Assembly (NCBI RefSeq): GCF_040361435.1
Contig: NZ_APNL01000003.1
Coordinates: 62,001-126,000, forward strand
DNA length: 64,000 nt
Origin: Salinisphaera sp002433465
GTDB lineage: Bacteria > Pseudomonadota > Gammaproteobacteria > Nevskiales > Salinisphaeraceae
Direction: 5' to 3'
Position 1 is the stretch's first letter. Every line of letters begins with the position of its first letter. The notes under the pieces were generated by a model. It saw only the letters and a program-made list of their open reading frames with translations, was not told the DNA's origin and did no database searches. Positions 35,185-44,771 of this stretch are shown here, piece after piece. Position numbers and translations under genes: made by a program.

Positions 35185-36017
35185 GCGCGGCGTGCCTCCT
35201 CTTGCATATTGTCCTGTTCGTCGATCGCGCGACGCATGGCCGACAGGGTATCGCGTAACGCGGCCCGGGTGGCGTCGCGGTCCGCGCCGTGTTCGGCGAT
35301 CTGGCGCACGAGCGCACTCCCGACCACCACGGCATCGGCCACCCGCGATACATCGGCGGCGTTTTCCGGCGTGCTGACCCCGAAACCTACCGCCACCGGC
35401 AGCTCGGTTTTGGCGCGAATACGTTCAATGCTCGCAGCCAGCGAGGATACGTCCAGGCTCGCCGAGCCGGTCACGCCCTTGAACGACACGTAGTAGACGA
35501 AACCGCCCGCGTTGGCGCAGATCTTTTCGATACGCGCTTCGCCGGTGGTCGGCGCGATCAGGCAGACGGCGTCGAGCCCGGCGCTTTCCAGCGTGGGCAC
35601 GATATCCGGCGCCTCCTCGGCGGTCATGTCGACGATAAGTACGCCGTCCACGCCGGCCTTGTGCGCACGCTCGGCGAACGTGTCCAGGCCCATGCGATCG
35701 ATGGGATTGAGATAGCCCATCAGCACGATCGGCGTTTCATTATCGCGCTGGCGGAATTCGGCCACCACGTCCAGCACGCCGGACAGGCTCATGCCGGCCG
35801 CCAGGGCGCGTTCACAGGCGCCCTGGATGACCGGCCCGTCCGCCATGGGGTCGGTAAACGGTACCCCGACTTCCAGCACGTCGGCGCCGGCCTCGACCAG
35901 GGCGTGCATGAAGCCGGCGGTCGCGTCCGGTGCCGGATCGCCGGCGGTGAGATAAGGGATCAGCGCGCTGCGCCCCTGCTCGCGCAGCGTACCCAGACGG
36001 CCTGCCAGGCGGCTCAT
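35181..36017 (-). CDS. trpA: tryptophan synthase alpha subunit
   Basis: The 278-residue TIM barrel starts at the ATG at 36017 overlapping the trpB stop (ATGA); longer frames read through trpB. The family motif VLEVGVPFTDPMADGPVIQ includes the catalytic Glu near residue 50, and IVDMTAEEA includes the catalytic Asp. VGFGVSTPENA binds phosphate. It cleaves indole-3-glycerol phosphate to indole, which is channelled to TrpB. Confidence 0.97.
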   Translation of the reverse strand: MSRLAGRLGTLREQGRSALIPYLTAGDPAPDATAGFMHALVEAGADVLEVGVPFTDPMADGPVIQGACERALAAGMSLSGVLDVVAEFRQRDNETPIVLMGYLNPIDRMGLDTFAERAHKAGVDGVLIVDMTAEEAPDIVPTLESAGLDAVCLIAPTTGEARIEKICANAGGFVYYVSFKGVTGSASLDVSSLAASIERIRAKTELPVAVGFGVSTPENAADVSRVADAVVVGSALVRQIAEHGADRDATRAALRDTLSAMRRAIDEQDNMQEEARRA

Positions 36018-37261
36018 AGCGTTTCTCCTGCGGCCTCGGCGACGCTCGCCATATCCTTGTCGCCGCGGCCGGACATATTCACCAGCACCACCTGGTCCGG
36101 CTTCATCGTGGCCGCCAGCTTCTGTGCATAGGCCACGGCATGTGCGGACTCGAGCGCCGGCATGATGCCCTCGATACGGGTGCATTCATGGAATGCGTTC
36201 AGCGCTTCGGTATCGGTGATGTCCACATAGTGCGCGCGTCCGATGTCCTTGAGCCAGGAGTGTTCTGGACCCACGCCTGGGTAATCCAGCCCGGCGGATA
36301 CCGAGTGCGTGCCGCTGATCTGGCCGTTGTCGTCCTGCATGAGATAGGTGCGGTTACCGTGCAACACGCCCGAACGCCCGGCCGACAGCGGTGCCGCATG
36401 GCGGCCGGTGGCCACCCCGTCGCCGCCGGCTTCGACGCCGTAGATCTCGACCTCTTCGTCGTCGAGAAACGGATAGAAGATGCCGATCGCATTCGAACCG
36501 CCGCCCACGCAGGCGACCAGCGCATCCGGCAGGCGGCCGAGGCGTTCGAGCATCTGGCGTCGGGATTCGCGCCCGATCACGGCCTGAAAATCGCGCACCA
36601 TGGCCGGATACGGGTGCGGGCCGGCGACCGTACCGATGATGTAGAAGGTATCGTCGACGTGCGCCACCCAGTCGCGCAGCGCTTCGTTCATGGCGTCCTT
36701 GAGCGTCTTGGAGCCGGACTCAACCGGGCGCACCTCGGCGCCCAGAAGGCGCATGCGATAGACGTTGGTGGCCTGGCGCCGCATGTCTTCGCTGCCCATG
36801 AACACCACGCACTCAAGCCCCAGCCGCGCGGCCACGGTCGCCGTTGCCACGCCGTGCTGGCCGGCACCGGTTTCGGCGATGATGCGCTTCTTGCCCATGC
36901 GGGCAGCCAGCAACGCCTGACCGATGGTGTTGTTGATCTTGTGGGCGCCGGTGTGGTTCAGGTCTTCGCGCTTGAACCAGATCTGGGCACCGCCGGCCTT
37001 CTTCGACAGCCGCTCCGCGTGGTAGAGCGGCGTCGGCCGGCCCACGTAGTCGGCCAGGTCTTTATCGAGCGCGGCCATGAAGGCCGGATCGTTGCGCGCG
37101 GCTTCATAGGCTGCGGACAGCTCATCGAGAGGCGCCATCAGCGTTTCGGCCACGAAGCGACCGCCATAGGGACCAAAGTGGCCGCGCGCATCGGGCATAT
37201 TGCGCCAGGCGTGGACCAGCGGTGTACCTGGGTCGAGCTGCTGGGGTTCAGGTGTATTCAT
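36014..37261 (-). CDS. trpB: tryptophan synthase beta subunit
   Basis: The protein has 415 residues from the ATG at 37261, with GAGG before it. The PLP Lys108 sits in HTGAHKINN, and the PLP phosphate loop is CVGGGSNAIG. Other family segments are GRPTPLYHAERLS and TGAGQHGVATATVAARLG. It condenses indole with serine. trpF lies 67 bases upstream and trpA overlaps downstream, so trpFBA is one unit. Confidence 0.97.
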   Translation of the reverse strand: MNTPEPQQLDPGTPLVHAWRNMPDARGHFGPYGGRFVAETLMAPLDELSAAYEAARNDPAFMAALDKDLADYVGRPTPLYHAERLSKKAGGAQIWFKREDLNHTGAHKINNTIGQALLAARMGKKRIIAETGAGQHGVATATVAARLGLECVVFMGSEDMRRQATNVYRMRLLGAEVRPVESGSKTLKDAMNEALRDWVAHVDDTFYIIGTVAGPHPYPAMVRDFQAVIGRESRRQMLERLGRLPDALVACVGGGSNAIGIFYPFLDDEEVEIYGVEAGGDGVATGRHAAPLSAGRSGVLHGNRTYLMQDDNGQISGTHSVSAGLDYPGVGPEHSWLKDIGRAHYVDITDTEALNAFHECTRIEGIMPALESAHAVAYAQKLAATMKPDQVVLVNMSGRGDKDMASVAEAAGETL

Positions 37262-37328
37262 ACTCTTCAAGCCTCTGTTCGATCGAAAAGCCCTGGCGGG
37301 CGTCGCTCGTCAATCTTTGTTCGTCGCT

Positions 37329-38000
37329 TCAAGCCGGGCCGGCATGCTCGCCTTGGCGGCGCTCGATCCCGCCCGGCCGGGCGCGGCTCACGGCAGCACA
37401 GAAGGCACGCACCTTTTCGGCGTCCTTGACGCCGGGTGCGCTTTCCACGCCGCTGCTCACATCCACCGCATACGGCTGAAAACGGCGAATGGCTTCACCC
37501 ACGTTGTCGGCATGCAGCCCGCCGGCGATGATAATCGGCATATCGGGCATGACAGCCTCGCGCTGCCAGTCGAAGGTCTTGCCACTGCCGCCGGCAGCGC
37601 CAGCGCGGTTGGCGTCGAGCAGCAGCCCTTGCGCATCGTGATAATAATCGGCCCAGGCGCGCGGCTCGACGTTTTCCTCGCCCATCGGCACGCTCTTGAG
37701 AAACGGCCAGGCATAACGACGACAGAACTCGGCAGTTTCGCGGCCGTGAAACTGCAGCGCATCCGGGCGCAGCTGGTCAAGCACGGTCTGTACCGCGGCC
37801 GGCGCCGGCTCGAGAAACAGTGCGACCCGCGCCACGAACGGCGGCAGCTGGCGGCTGATGGCACAGGCCTGCTCAACGTCGATCGCCCGCGCGCTGGCTT
37901 CGTGAAAGACGAACCCGATCGCATCCGCGCCCGCATCCACGCTGACCAGCGCATCTTCCAGACGCGTGATGCCACAAATCTTGATGCGTACTCGTTTCAT
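37329..38000 (-). CDS. trpF: phosphoribosylanthranilate isomerase
   Basis: The 223-residue TIM barrel starts at ATG 38000 (MKRVRIKICGIT), the typical TrpF opening with the catalytic Cys. It has DAIGFVFHEASAR, QFHG, the catalytic Asp in VDVSSGVESAPGVKD and GGLHADNV. It catalyses the third step of tryptophan synthesis. It lies 45 bases after truA, as in Pseudomonas. Confidence 0.96.
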   Translation of the reverse strand: MKRVRIKICGITRLEDALVSVDAGADAIGFVFHEASARAIDVEQACAISRQLPPFVARVALFLEPAPAAVQTVLDQLRPDALQFHGRETAEFCRRYAWPFLKSVPMGEENVEPRAWADYYHDAQGLLLDANRAGAAGGSGKTFDWQREAVMPDMPIIIAGGLHADNVGEAIRRFQPYAVDVSSGVESAPGVKDAEKVRAFCAAVSRARPGGIERRQGEHAGPA

Positions 38001-38045
38001 AGCCGTCGCCATGGCGAATGGGCCGTGTCTTGCCAATACGACAGT

Positions 38046-38825
38046 TTACCAGCCGTCGTCATCCAGCGCCGGGGCCGGCAGATCGAATTCCGGCGGATAA
38101 TGAACGCGACGTAGCGAAAGCCCCTGCGCCGGTGCGGTCATGCCGGCACGGCATCGGTCGCCCTCGACCAGCAACTGGGCGATCCAGTCGGCCGGGTACT
38201 GGCCGCGCCCGATCGGCAACAGGCTGCCCACGATATTGCGCACCATATGATGCAAGAAGGCGTTCGCATGCACGTCCAGGCGTACCCAGTCGCCGCGGCG
38301 TACGACATCGCAACGGGTGAGTTCGCGCCAGGGCGTCTTGGCCTGACAGGCAGCGGCACGAAACGCGCTGAAATCGTGATAGCCCAGCAGATGCTGGGCC
38401 GCCTTGTGCATGACGGCTTCGTCGAGTCGGTGGTGGGAATGATAGGCACGGTTGCGCCACAGCGCACTGGGCGCGGTGCGATCGAGAATCCAGTAGCGAT
38501 ATTCGCGCGCGATCGCGCCGAAACGCGCATGAAAATCGGTCGATACCGGAATGACCCACTGCAGCGCGACATCGTCGGGCAGATAGCGATTGGTACCGAG
38601 CAGCCACGCGCGCTGGCTACGTTCGACATCGGTATCGAAATGCACGATCTGGCCCTGGGCATGGACGCCCGTATCCGTGCGCCCGCTGCAGACGGTACGA
38701 ATCGGCGCCGCGGCGAGGCGCGACAAGGCGGCTTCGAGCGTGTCCTGAACGCTGGCCGCGTGCGGCTGGCTCTGCCAGCCGTGGTAGGCCGAGCCGTCGT
38801 ATTCGACACAGGCAGCCCAGCGCAT
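38046..38825 (-). CDS. truA: tRNA pseudouridine(38-40) synthase
   Basis: The 259-residue protein starts at ATG 38825 (MRWAACVEYDGSAYHGWQ). The catalytic Asp lies in CSGRTDTGVHAQGQIVHF, and the C-terminal motif is FLHHMVRNIVGSLL. It isomerises uridines 38-40 in the anticodon stem. An in-frame extension upstream is Cys/Arg-rich and not part of the family. Confidence 0.97.
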   Translation of the reverse strand: MRWAACVEYDGSAYHGWQSQPHAASVQDTLEAALSRLAAAPIRTVCSGRTDTGVHAQGQIVHFDTDVERSQRAWLLGTNRYLPDDVALQWVIPVSTDFHARFGAIAREYRYWILDRTAPSALWRNRAYHSHHRLDEAVMHKAAQHLLGYHDFSAFRAAACQAKTPWRELTRCDVVRRGDWVRLDVHANAFLHHMVRNIVGSLLPIGRGQYPADWIAQLLVEGDRCRAGMTAPAQGLSLRRVHYPPEFDLPAPALDDDGW

Positions 38826-38990
38826 CAGCACCGGGCCTCGCCGACACCCCGGGCGGGGCGAACCGCGCCGGTCGAACAACGTACGCCGAATAAGCCTCTG
38901 CGCCTGCCCGGCCTTCCAGGTGTTGCGGGCAACGATATCGAGCGGTCTGCCAAGCGCATGGGCCCTGCGTTTATGCGGCTGTATTCAGCG

Positions 38991-39030
38991 AAAAAAAGGA
39001 TCACGCCATCGCCACCATGGCGACGAGGCG
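38991..39030 (-). terminator. probable terminator after fimV
   Basis: On the minus strand TCGCCA and TGGCGA flank a three-base loop, extended by CGCC/GGCG with a bulge. TGATCC then seven U residues (38991-38997) follow. It lies between a repeat element and the truA promoter region. The rest of 38826-38990 shows no gene or clear signal. Confidence 0.45.
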
Positions 39031-39051
39031 CGCCAGTATGAACAAGCCCCG

Positions 39052-39204
39052 AGGGCGTGTCGTCATAAGATAAGGCGGCGCATCGGCGGCCAAGCCGCGG
39101 CAAGACAAGGCATCGCGACCGGCGCGTGGTTGTTCCACGCAAGCGAGCCAACCCATGAACCATAACTCCGGATTGCCGCGGCTTGGTCTATGACGACACG
39201 CCCT
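39052..39204. repeat. short MITE-like element at the fimV 3' end
   Basis: A 153-bp segment with perfect 16-bp inverted ends (AGGGCGTGTCGTCATA, 39052-39067 and 39189-39204). A second perfect pair, CCAAGCCGCGG (39090-39100) and its complement (39176-39186), nests inside. The right end provides two bases of the fimV TAG stop (39203-39205). No protein is encoded. Confidence 0.85.
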
Positions 39205-41782
39205 AGAGCTTGTTCAACAAATCGGTGGCGGTGGCGCGCTGCGTCTCATCGCCCTCTTTCTGGACGTCTTCGAGCAGTTCGCGTGCCGCCGTGTTGTCTT
39301 CCATCTCGATATACATGCGCGCGAGATCGAGCCGGATTTCGACCGGATCGGTCTGCTCATCCCCATCGGTTTCGCTATCGCTGCCGTCATCGAGGTCGAA
39401 GCCCGCGGTATCGATGGTCTGCACCGATTTGGGCTCGGGTTTGGGCGCGGCCTCGCGCGGACTATCCAGATCGAACGCCAGCCCCGGGTCGTCACCCTGA
39501 TCGTGCACGCGTTCGCCGCCGTGCTCGATCGCCTGATCTTCCCACTCGAAGCCATCCATTTCCGAGGCCGCGTCCTGGCTGCTGCTGCGCTTGTCCGCAT
39601 TCGACTCACGCGCAGGCGCCGTTGGCGCCGGCTCCGCATCCTCAGTCGACTCGTCGATGGTAAAGAAACGCTCGGACTCCGTATCGTCTCGCTCCGGCAC
39701 CGGCGGCAGCTCGTCGTCGAGGCCGCTATCGCTGCTGGACACGAAACTTTCGTAAAGAGCCTGGGCCGATTCGGCGTCCGGCTGCGTCGGCGCGCTTGTC
39801 TCGGCGGGCGTCGCAGCGCCACTATCGGGCTGAAGCCCGAGCGCGAAACGCGGATCCTGCGGGCGCAGCACCCGGCCCATGGCGGCTACGCCCGCCCAGC
39901 GCACGCCGTTGTCGCTGAGCGCGGCACCGAAACGGTCGATATTGGCCATGAAGGCCTGATCGTCACCGGTGAGATAGTCCAGTTCCAGGCGCTTGTCCTG
40001 CAAACCACTGTCGCTGGGGTGTTCGTCGAGCCCGGTTTCGAGGGTTTCACGTGCCTGATCGAACTCGCCGGCCTTTATCTGAGCCTCGGCGCGTTCGATG
40101 CGCTGCGACGGCCGGCTCGTATCCGGTGCCGGAGCGATATGCGCTTCGCGCGGTTCGCCCGCGCCCGGTACGGGCTCGCCGACGGTCGGTTCTGCGGCAT
40201 GTCCGCCTTCAGCCTCGAAGTGCAGCGGTACCGGCTTGTACTGACGACGCCGGCGCCAGGCCAGAAGCAAACCGACCAGCCCCAGCCCGGTCGCGATCAG
40301 CAGCAGGTTACGCGGGCGCAGCAAACTATTACCGTCGGACGCCCCGACTACATCCGCGTCGGCCGACGGCAGCGGCCGGTAGTCGCCGTCGCTGGGTTGC
40401 TCGATCGTGTCTCCCGGGTCTGCATCTGCCTGCGGCTGCGAAGAAGGCTCGCCGGCATCGGTTGCGCTGTCCGTCGTCATCGCCGGTTGCGCGCCGTTAT
40501 CGATTTGCGTATCGGGCGACTCGGCGGCCACCGTGGCCGTGTCGGCGGTTGCATCGACCGCGTCCGGGGTCGGCGCACCGGCGTCGTCGTCGGCGCTCGC
40601 CGGATCGCGGTTCGCCTCATCGACGGGCATGCCCGCGCTCGTTGTCGTATCGACTGCTTCAGCCGACGCACCCGAAGAATCGGCGCGCTCGGGCGCAGCC
40701 CCGCCCTCCGCGACCACGGGATCAGCCTCAGCGGCACCGGTCTGGTCGGCCGGCGAGGTTGCCGGCGTTGTCGCGCCCGCCTGGTCGTTCGCGCTATCGA
40801 AATCCGGCATGGCCAGACGGCCGAAGCCGGCGGTGCCGACCTCGCCCCCCGTGCCGCGGCCTTCGATACGAGATGGCTCCAGGCGCAAACGGGCATCGGT
40901 CGTTGCCGACGCGCCCGCGGCCGATGACGTCGCGCTGTCGACAGCCGTGCTGGCATCGGCGCGCGCCAGGCGTTCGAGGGCTTCGGCCTGCTGGCGACGT
41001 ACCACCGCCTGTGCTTCGTCGCGGCCGATGGCACGAATGCGTTCGACCGGCGGGATAGCCAGCATCGCGCCGCGCAGCAGGATATTCATGTTGTCGCTGA
41101 ACGCCTGCGGGTTGTTGCGATAAATCGCCACCTGCATCTGATCCAGCGTGGTTCCGGGCCGGCGAAGATCGGCCGCGATGCGCGACAGCGTTTCGCCGCC
41201 CGCTACCGGGCCGTAACGATTGGGCACGGGGTCGGCCGATGCCGCGCCAGCGCCGGTGGCCGCAGCCGCAGCCGGAACGGCATTCGTCGACTGGGGCGCC
41301 GGCGCAGACTGCGCTGTTGTCGGCGTACGCGGGGCTGGCGTTGCCGCCTGGGTTGCCGCTACCTGGCCCGGCGGATCGAGCAGCACCGTATATTCGCGCA
41401 ATGCCCGGCCGCTACCGGTATCGGCCTCGATAAGAAAGCGCAGGAACGGTTCCTGCACCGGCGCATCGGTGGTCAGGCGCAACAGAACCTGGCTGTCTTC
41501 GCTGCCGGGGCTTGCCACGATACGGATACGATCCGCCAGGCCGGTACGCTGGATACCGAAGCGCCGGAACATGTCGGCGCTGGCCATATCCACCTGCAAC
41601 GCCGTTCTTTCCTCCGGCGTGAGCGCCACGAGGTTGATGGTCGCGTTCAGCGGCTCATTGAGGGCCGAATGCACCCGAATGGTTCCAAACCCGAGCGCCG
41701 AAGCGACGCCCGCGTTCCCTAGCAAGGCAGCCACGGCTGCAGTCTGCAGCCCGCGCCTCAAACACGATTTTGAATCGACCAC
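39203..41782 (-). CDS. fimV: polar hub / pilus assembly protein FimV
   Basis: The chosen start is a GTG at 41782 (VDSKSCLRRGLQTAAVAALLGNAGVASA), with AGGGGGAT upstream, giving 859 residues; a TTG 18 codons further up is the alternative. A signal peptide is followed by the FimV N-terminal domain (LGFGTIRVHSALNEPLNATI) and a LysM-like region (YGPVAGGETLSRIAADLR...). A long acidic Ala/Asp/Thr-rich segment and a membrane helix (LLLIATGLGLVGLLLAWRR) come next, then an acidic cytoplasmic part with TPR-like helices and the conserved FimV C-terminus (EIRLDLARMYIEMEDNTAARELLEDV). FimV/HubP anchors polar machineries and is needed for type IV pilus function. The place between asd and truA is the usual one. 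Confidence 0.93.
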   Translation of the reverse strand: MVDSKSCLRRGLQTAAVAALLGNAGVASALGFGTIRVHSALNEPLNATINLVALTPEERTALQVDMASADMFRRFGIQRTGLADRIRIVASPGSEDSQVLLRLTTDAPVQEPFLRFLIEADTGSGRALREYTVLLDPPGQVAATQAATPAPRTPTTAQSAPAPQSTNAVPAAAAATGAGAASADPVPNRYGPVAGGETLSRIAADLRRPGTTLDQMQVAIYRNNPQAFSDNMNILLRGAMLAIPPVERIRAIGRDEAQAVVRRQQAEALERLARADASTAVDSATSSAAGASATTDARLRLEPSRIEGRGTGGEVGTAGFGRLAMPDFDSANDQAGATTPATSPADQTGAAEADPVVAEGGAAPERADSSGASAEAVDTTTSAGMPVDEANRDPASADDDAGAPTPDAVDATADTATVAAESPDTQIDNGAQPAMTTDSATDAGEPSSQPQADADPGDTIEQPSDGDYRPLPSADADVVGASDGNSLLRPRNLLLIATGLGLVGLLLAWRRRRQYKPVPLHFEAEGGHAAEPTVGEPVPGAGEPREAHIAPAPDTSRPSQRIERAEAQIKAGEFDQARETLETGLDEHPSDSGLQDKRLELDYLTGDDQAFMANIDRFGAALSDNGVRWAGVAAMGRVLRPQDPRFALGLQPDSGAATPAETSAPTQPDAESAQALYESFVSSSDSGLDDELPPVPERDDTESERFFTIDESTEDAEPAPTAPARESNADKRSSSQDAASEMDGFEWEDQAIEHGGERVHDQGDDPGLAFDLDSPREAAPKPEPKSVQTIDTAGFDLDDGSDSETDGDEQTDPVEIRLDLARMYIEMEDNTAARELLEDVQKEGDETQRATATDLLNKL

Positions 41783-41882
41783 GGCGCCTGTGTATCCCCC
41801 TGGATCCAACCCTTCGTCCTTACCTTCGAACGACAAGGGCCGACGCGCCCTCTGACCTGTCGGCCCGGCGCATCGTAGATGT

Positions 41883-42908
41883 CTATATATGTTCTTCGAT
41901 CAGCTTCTCGGCGATCTGCACGGCGTTGAGTGCAGCACCCTTGCGTACGTTATCGGCCACCACCCAGAAATTTAGACCATTCTCACATGAAATGTCTTCA
42001 CGAATACGCGAGACGAACACAGCATCCTGATTCGCAGCGTCGGTTACCGCGCTCGCATAGCCGTGCGATTGCGGCATATCCACGAGCTCTATCCCCGCCG
42101 CAGCGTGCAACAGACGGCGCGCCTGCGCCGCCGAGAGCTTGTCGCACGTTTCGACGTGCACCGCTTCCGAATGGCCGAAGAAAACCGGCACCCTCACCGC
42201 GGTCGGGTTGATCTGCATGCCGGGCGCATCCAGAAGCCGTCGCGTCTCCCGGACCAGCGCCATCTCCTCGCGCGTATAGCCGTTGTCCTCGATCGTATCG
42301 ATCTGGGCCAGGACGTTGAAGGCAATCTGCTTGTCATACACCGCCGGCGTCTTGATTGCCTGGGCATTGAGCAGGCGTGCGCTCTGATCGGCGAGTTCGC
42401 GCAGGCCCGTCGCCCCGGAACCGGATACCGCCTGATAGGTGGCCACGTTGACGCGCCGCACCTGGGCGGCGTCGTGAATCGGCTTGAGCGCTACGGCCAT
42501 CTGGATAGTTACAGCGCCGGGACTGGCTACGATGCCACGATTGCGATAGCCCGCGAGCGCCTGCGGGTTCACCTCCGGCACGATCAAGGGCACGTCTTCG
42601 TCGGTACGGAAATACGCGCTGTTGTCGATGACAATACAGCCGTGCGCGGCGGCCTTCGGCGCGAATCGCTGCGAGACGTCGTCACCCACCGCGAACAGCG
42701 CGAGCTGCACCCGCGAGAAGTCGAAATCGGCCACATCCGCGACCGAGACGCTCTTGTCGCGAAAACGCACCCGCTTGCCGGCCGAACGTTCGCTGGCAAG
42801 CGCGAAAATACGGCCGACCGGAAACTCGCGCTGCTCGAGTATTTCGAGCATGGCCTCGCCGACCGTACCGGTGGCACCGACCACGGCCACGTCATATGTC
42901 TTGGTCAT
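41883..42908 (-). CDS. aspartate-semialdehyde dehydrogenase homologue lacking the catalytic Cys
   Basis: The 341-residue protein starts at ATG 42908 (MTKTYDVAVVGATGTVGEAM), the NADP-binding start of aspartate-semialdehyde dehydrogenase (ASADH). Most of the fold and substrate signatures are kept: DNSAYFRTDEDVPLIVPEVNP, TYQAVSGSG with the usual Gln (about residue 159), RVPVFFGHSEAVHVET with the usual His, and SDNV-like VADNVRKGAALNAVQIAE. The nucleophile motif, normally NPNCST, reads SPGAVT here, so Ala132 replaces the catalytic Cys. As written it should not form the thioester intermediate. E. coli Usg-1 is a known Cys-less paralogue, but this protein is closer to the active type. It sits where asd lies in Pseudomonas, between leuB and fimV. 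Confidence 0.9.
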   Translation of the reverse strand: MTKTYDVAVVGATGTVGEAMLEILEQREFPVGRIFALASERSAGKRVRFRDKSVSVADVADFDFSRVQLALFAVGDDVSQRFAPKAAAHGCIVIDNSAYFRTDEDVPLIVPEVNPQALAGYRNRGIVASPGAVTIQMAVALKPIHDAAQVRRVNVATYQAVSGSGATGLRELADQSARLLNAQAIKTPAVYDKQIAFNVLAQIDTIEDNGYTREEMALVRETRRLLDAPGMQINPTAVRVPVFFGHSEAVHVETCDKLSAAQARRLLHAAAGIELVDMPQSHGYASAVTDAANQDAVFVSRIREDISCENGLNFWVVADNVRKGAALNAVQIAEKLIEEHI

Positions 42909-42952
42909 CGCGCCCCCGCTCAATCAGCGCCTGTTCTGGCTGCACGCGCTGT

Positions 42953-44029
42953 TTAGCGCAGCATATCGACGATGGCGCCGCCGATCTCCTGGGTACTCGC
43001 CATCTGCGTTTCGTCGTCCATGATGTCGCGGGTGCGCAGACCGCGATCCAGCGCATAGCCCACCGCGTTCTCTACCTTGTCGGCCAGATCACCGCGGTTG
43101 AGCGAATAACGCAGCATCATGGCCACGGACAGAATGGTCGCCAGCGGATTGGCGACGTCCTGGCCGGCGATATCTGGCGCACTGCCATGGACCGGCTCGT
43201 AGAGGCCCTTGCCGTTAATATCCATCGACGCCGAAGGCAGCATGCCGATCGAACCGGTGAGCATCGCAGCCGCATCCGAAAGCACGTCGCCGAACAGATT
43301 GCCGGTCACGAGCGTGTCGAATTGCTTGGGCGCACGCACGAGCTGCATCGCGGCGTTGTCGACGTACATATGAGTGAGCTCGACGTCCGGATATTCGGCA
43401 TGCAGCTCGTTCATCACGTCCCGCCACAGCTGAGAGACATCGAGCACATTGGCCTTGTCGACACTGCACAGCCGGCCACCGCGCGCGCGGGCGATATCGA
43501 AGGCGGTCCGCCCGATCCGAAGGATTTCGTCCTCGTCGTAGCGCATCGTATTGAACGCTTCGCGCTTGCCGTTTGCGTTCTTGTGCCGGCCGGCGGGCTT
43601 ACCGAAGTAGATACCGCCGGTGAGCTCGCGCACGATCATGATATCCAGGCCCGAGACGATATCGCGCTTGAGCGCCGAGACGTGCGCCAGCTGCGGATAC
43701 AGGATCGCCGGGCGCAGATTCGCGAACAGCCCCAGCTCGCTGCGCAGCCGCAGCAGGCCGGATTCGGGACGGTTATCGCGCGGCTGATCATCCCATTTCG
43801 GCCCGCCAATGGCACCGAACAGAATCGCATCGGCCTCGCGTGCCGCAGCGAGCGATGATTCCGGCAGGGGTTCGCCCTCGGCATCGATCGCCGCGCCGCC
43901 CACCAGCGCCTCGTCGAGCTCGATATCCAGGCCGTGGTCGCTGGCCAGCGTGTCGAGCACGCGTACCGCCTCCCGGCATATCTCCGGGCCGACACCGTCG
44001 CCGGGCATCACGAGAATTCTTGCTGTCAT
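42953..44029 (-). CDS. leuB: 3-isopropylmalate dehydrogenase
   Basis: The 358-residue protein has MTARILVMPGDGVGPEI, the substrate Arg cluster in LRLRSELGLFANLRPA, VRELTGGIYFG, and the dehydrogenase signature NLFGDVLSDAAAMLTGSIG. It oxidatively decarboxylates 3-isopropylmalate in leucine synthesis. It is 51 bases after leuD in the leu operon. Confidence 0.97.
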   Translation of the reverse strand: MTARILVMPGDGVGPEICREAVRVLDTLASDHGLDIELDEALVGGAAIDAEGEPLPESSLAAAREADAILFGAIGGPKWDDQPRDNRPESGLLRLRSELGLFANLRPAILYPQLAHVSALKRDIVSGLDIMIVRELTGGIYFGKPAGRHKNANGKREAFNTMRYDEDEILRIGRTAFDIARARGGRLCSVDKANVLDVSQLWRDVMNELHAEYPDVELTHMYVDNAAMQLVRAPKQFDTLVTGNLFGDVLSDAAAMLTGSIGMLPSASMDINGKGLYEPVHGSAPDIAGQDVANPLATILSVAMMLRYSLNRGDLADKVENAVGYALDRGLRTRDIMDDETQMASTQEIGGAIVDMLR

Positions 44030-44080
44030 GGAATGATCTGTCCTTTTACCGAATACCGGGGCATACGATATGCCATGCGC

Positions 44081-44725
44081 CTACAGGTCGCGGAATAACC
44101 AAGGCTTTTCCTTGGCACGCTGCGCCTCGAAGGCACGGATCTCGTCGGCATGCTGCAACGTCAGGCCGATATCGTCCAGGCCGGCGAGCATGTTCTTGCG
44201 CCGATAGGCATCGATATCGAAGTCGTATGCGTGGCCACCAGCGGTCACGACCTGCTGTTGGTGCAGGTCGACCTTGGCGGTCATGCCCGAGTTCGCCTCG
44301 GCCTCAGCAAATAGCGCATCGACAATTTCTGCTTTCAATGCAATAGGTAACACCCCATTCTTGAAGCAGTTGTTGTAGAAAATATCGGCAAAACTCGGCG
44401 CGATCACGCAGCGGATACCGAAATCGTCCAGCGCCCACACCGCGTGTTCACGTGAAGAACCACAGCCAAAGTTCTCTCTGGCAAGCAAAATACTCGCCTG
44501 ACGATACGGCTCCTTGTTGAGGATGAAGTCCGGGTTTTCGCGCCGGGTGGCGATATCGGTTTCCAGGCCACCCTGGTCTAGATAGCGCCAGTCGTCGAAC
44601 AGATGCGGGCCGAACCCCGTCCGCCGAATCGATTTCAGGAACTGCTTCGGGATAATCGCGTCGGTATCGACATTGGCGCGGTCCAGCGGCGCCACCAGCC
44701 CTTCGTGAATCGTGAATTCTTGCAT
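44081..44725 (-). CDS. leuD: 3-isopropylmalate dehydratase small subunit
   Basis: The 214-residue protein starts at ATG 44725 (MQEFTIHEGLVAPLDRANVDTDAIIPKQFL). LeuD motifs are LARENFGCGSSREHAVWAL and FADIFYNNCFKNGVLPI. With LeuC it forms the isomerase that converts 2- to 3-isopropylmalate. It lies 46 bases after a methyltransferase gene that splits it from leuC. Confidence 0.97.
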   Translation of the reverse strand: MQEFTIHEGLVAPLDRANVDTDAIIPKQFLKSIRRTGFGPHLFDDWRYLDQGGLETDIATRRENPDFILNKEPYRQASILLARENFGCGSSREHAVWALDDFGIRCVIAPSFADIFYNNCFKNGVLPIALKAEIVDALFAEAEANSGMTAKVDLHQQQVVTAGGHAYDFDIDAYRRKNMLAGLDDIGLTLQHADEIRAFEAQRAKEKPWLFRDL

Positions 44726-44771
44726 GATGATATCTTCGCTACTTAGAAATCGGTTGAAGTGTCGACCCGGA

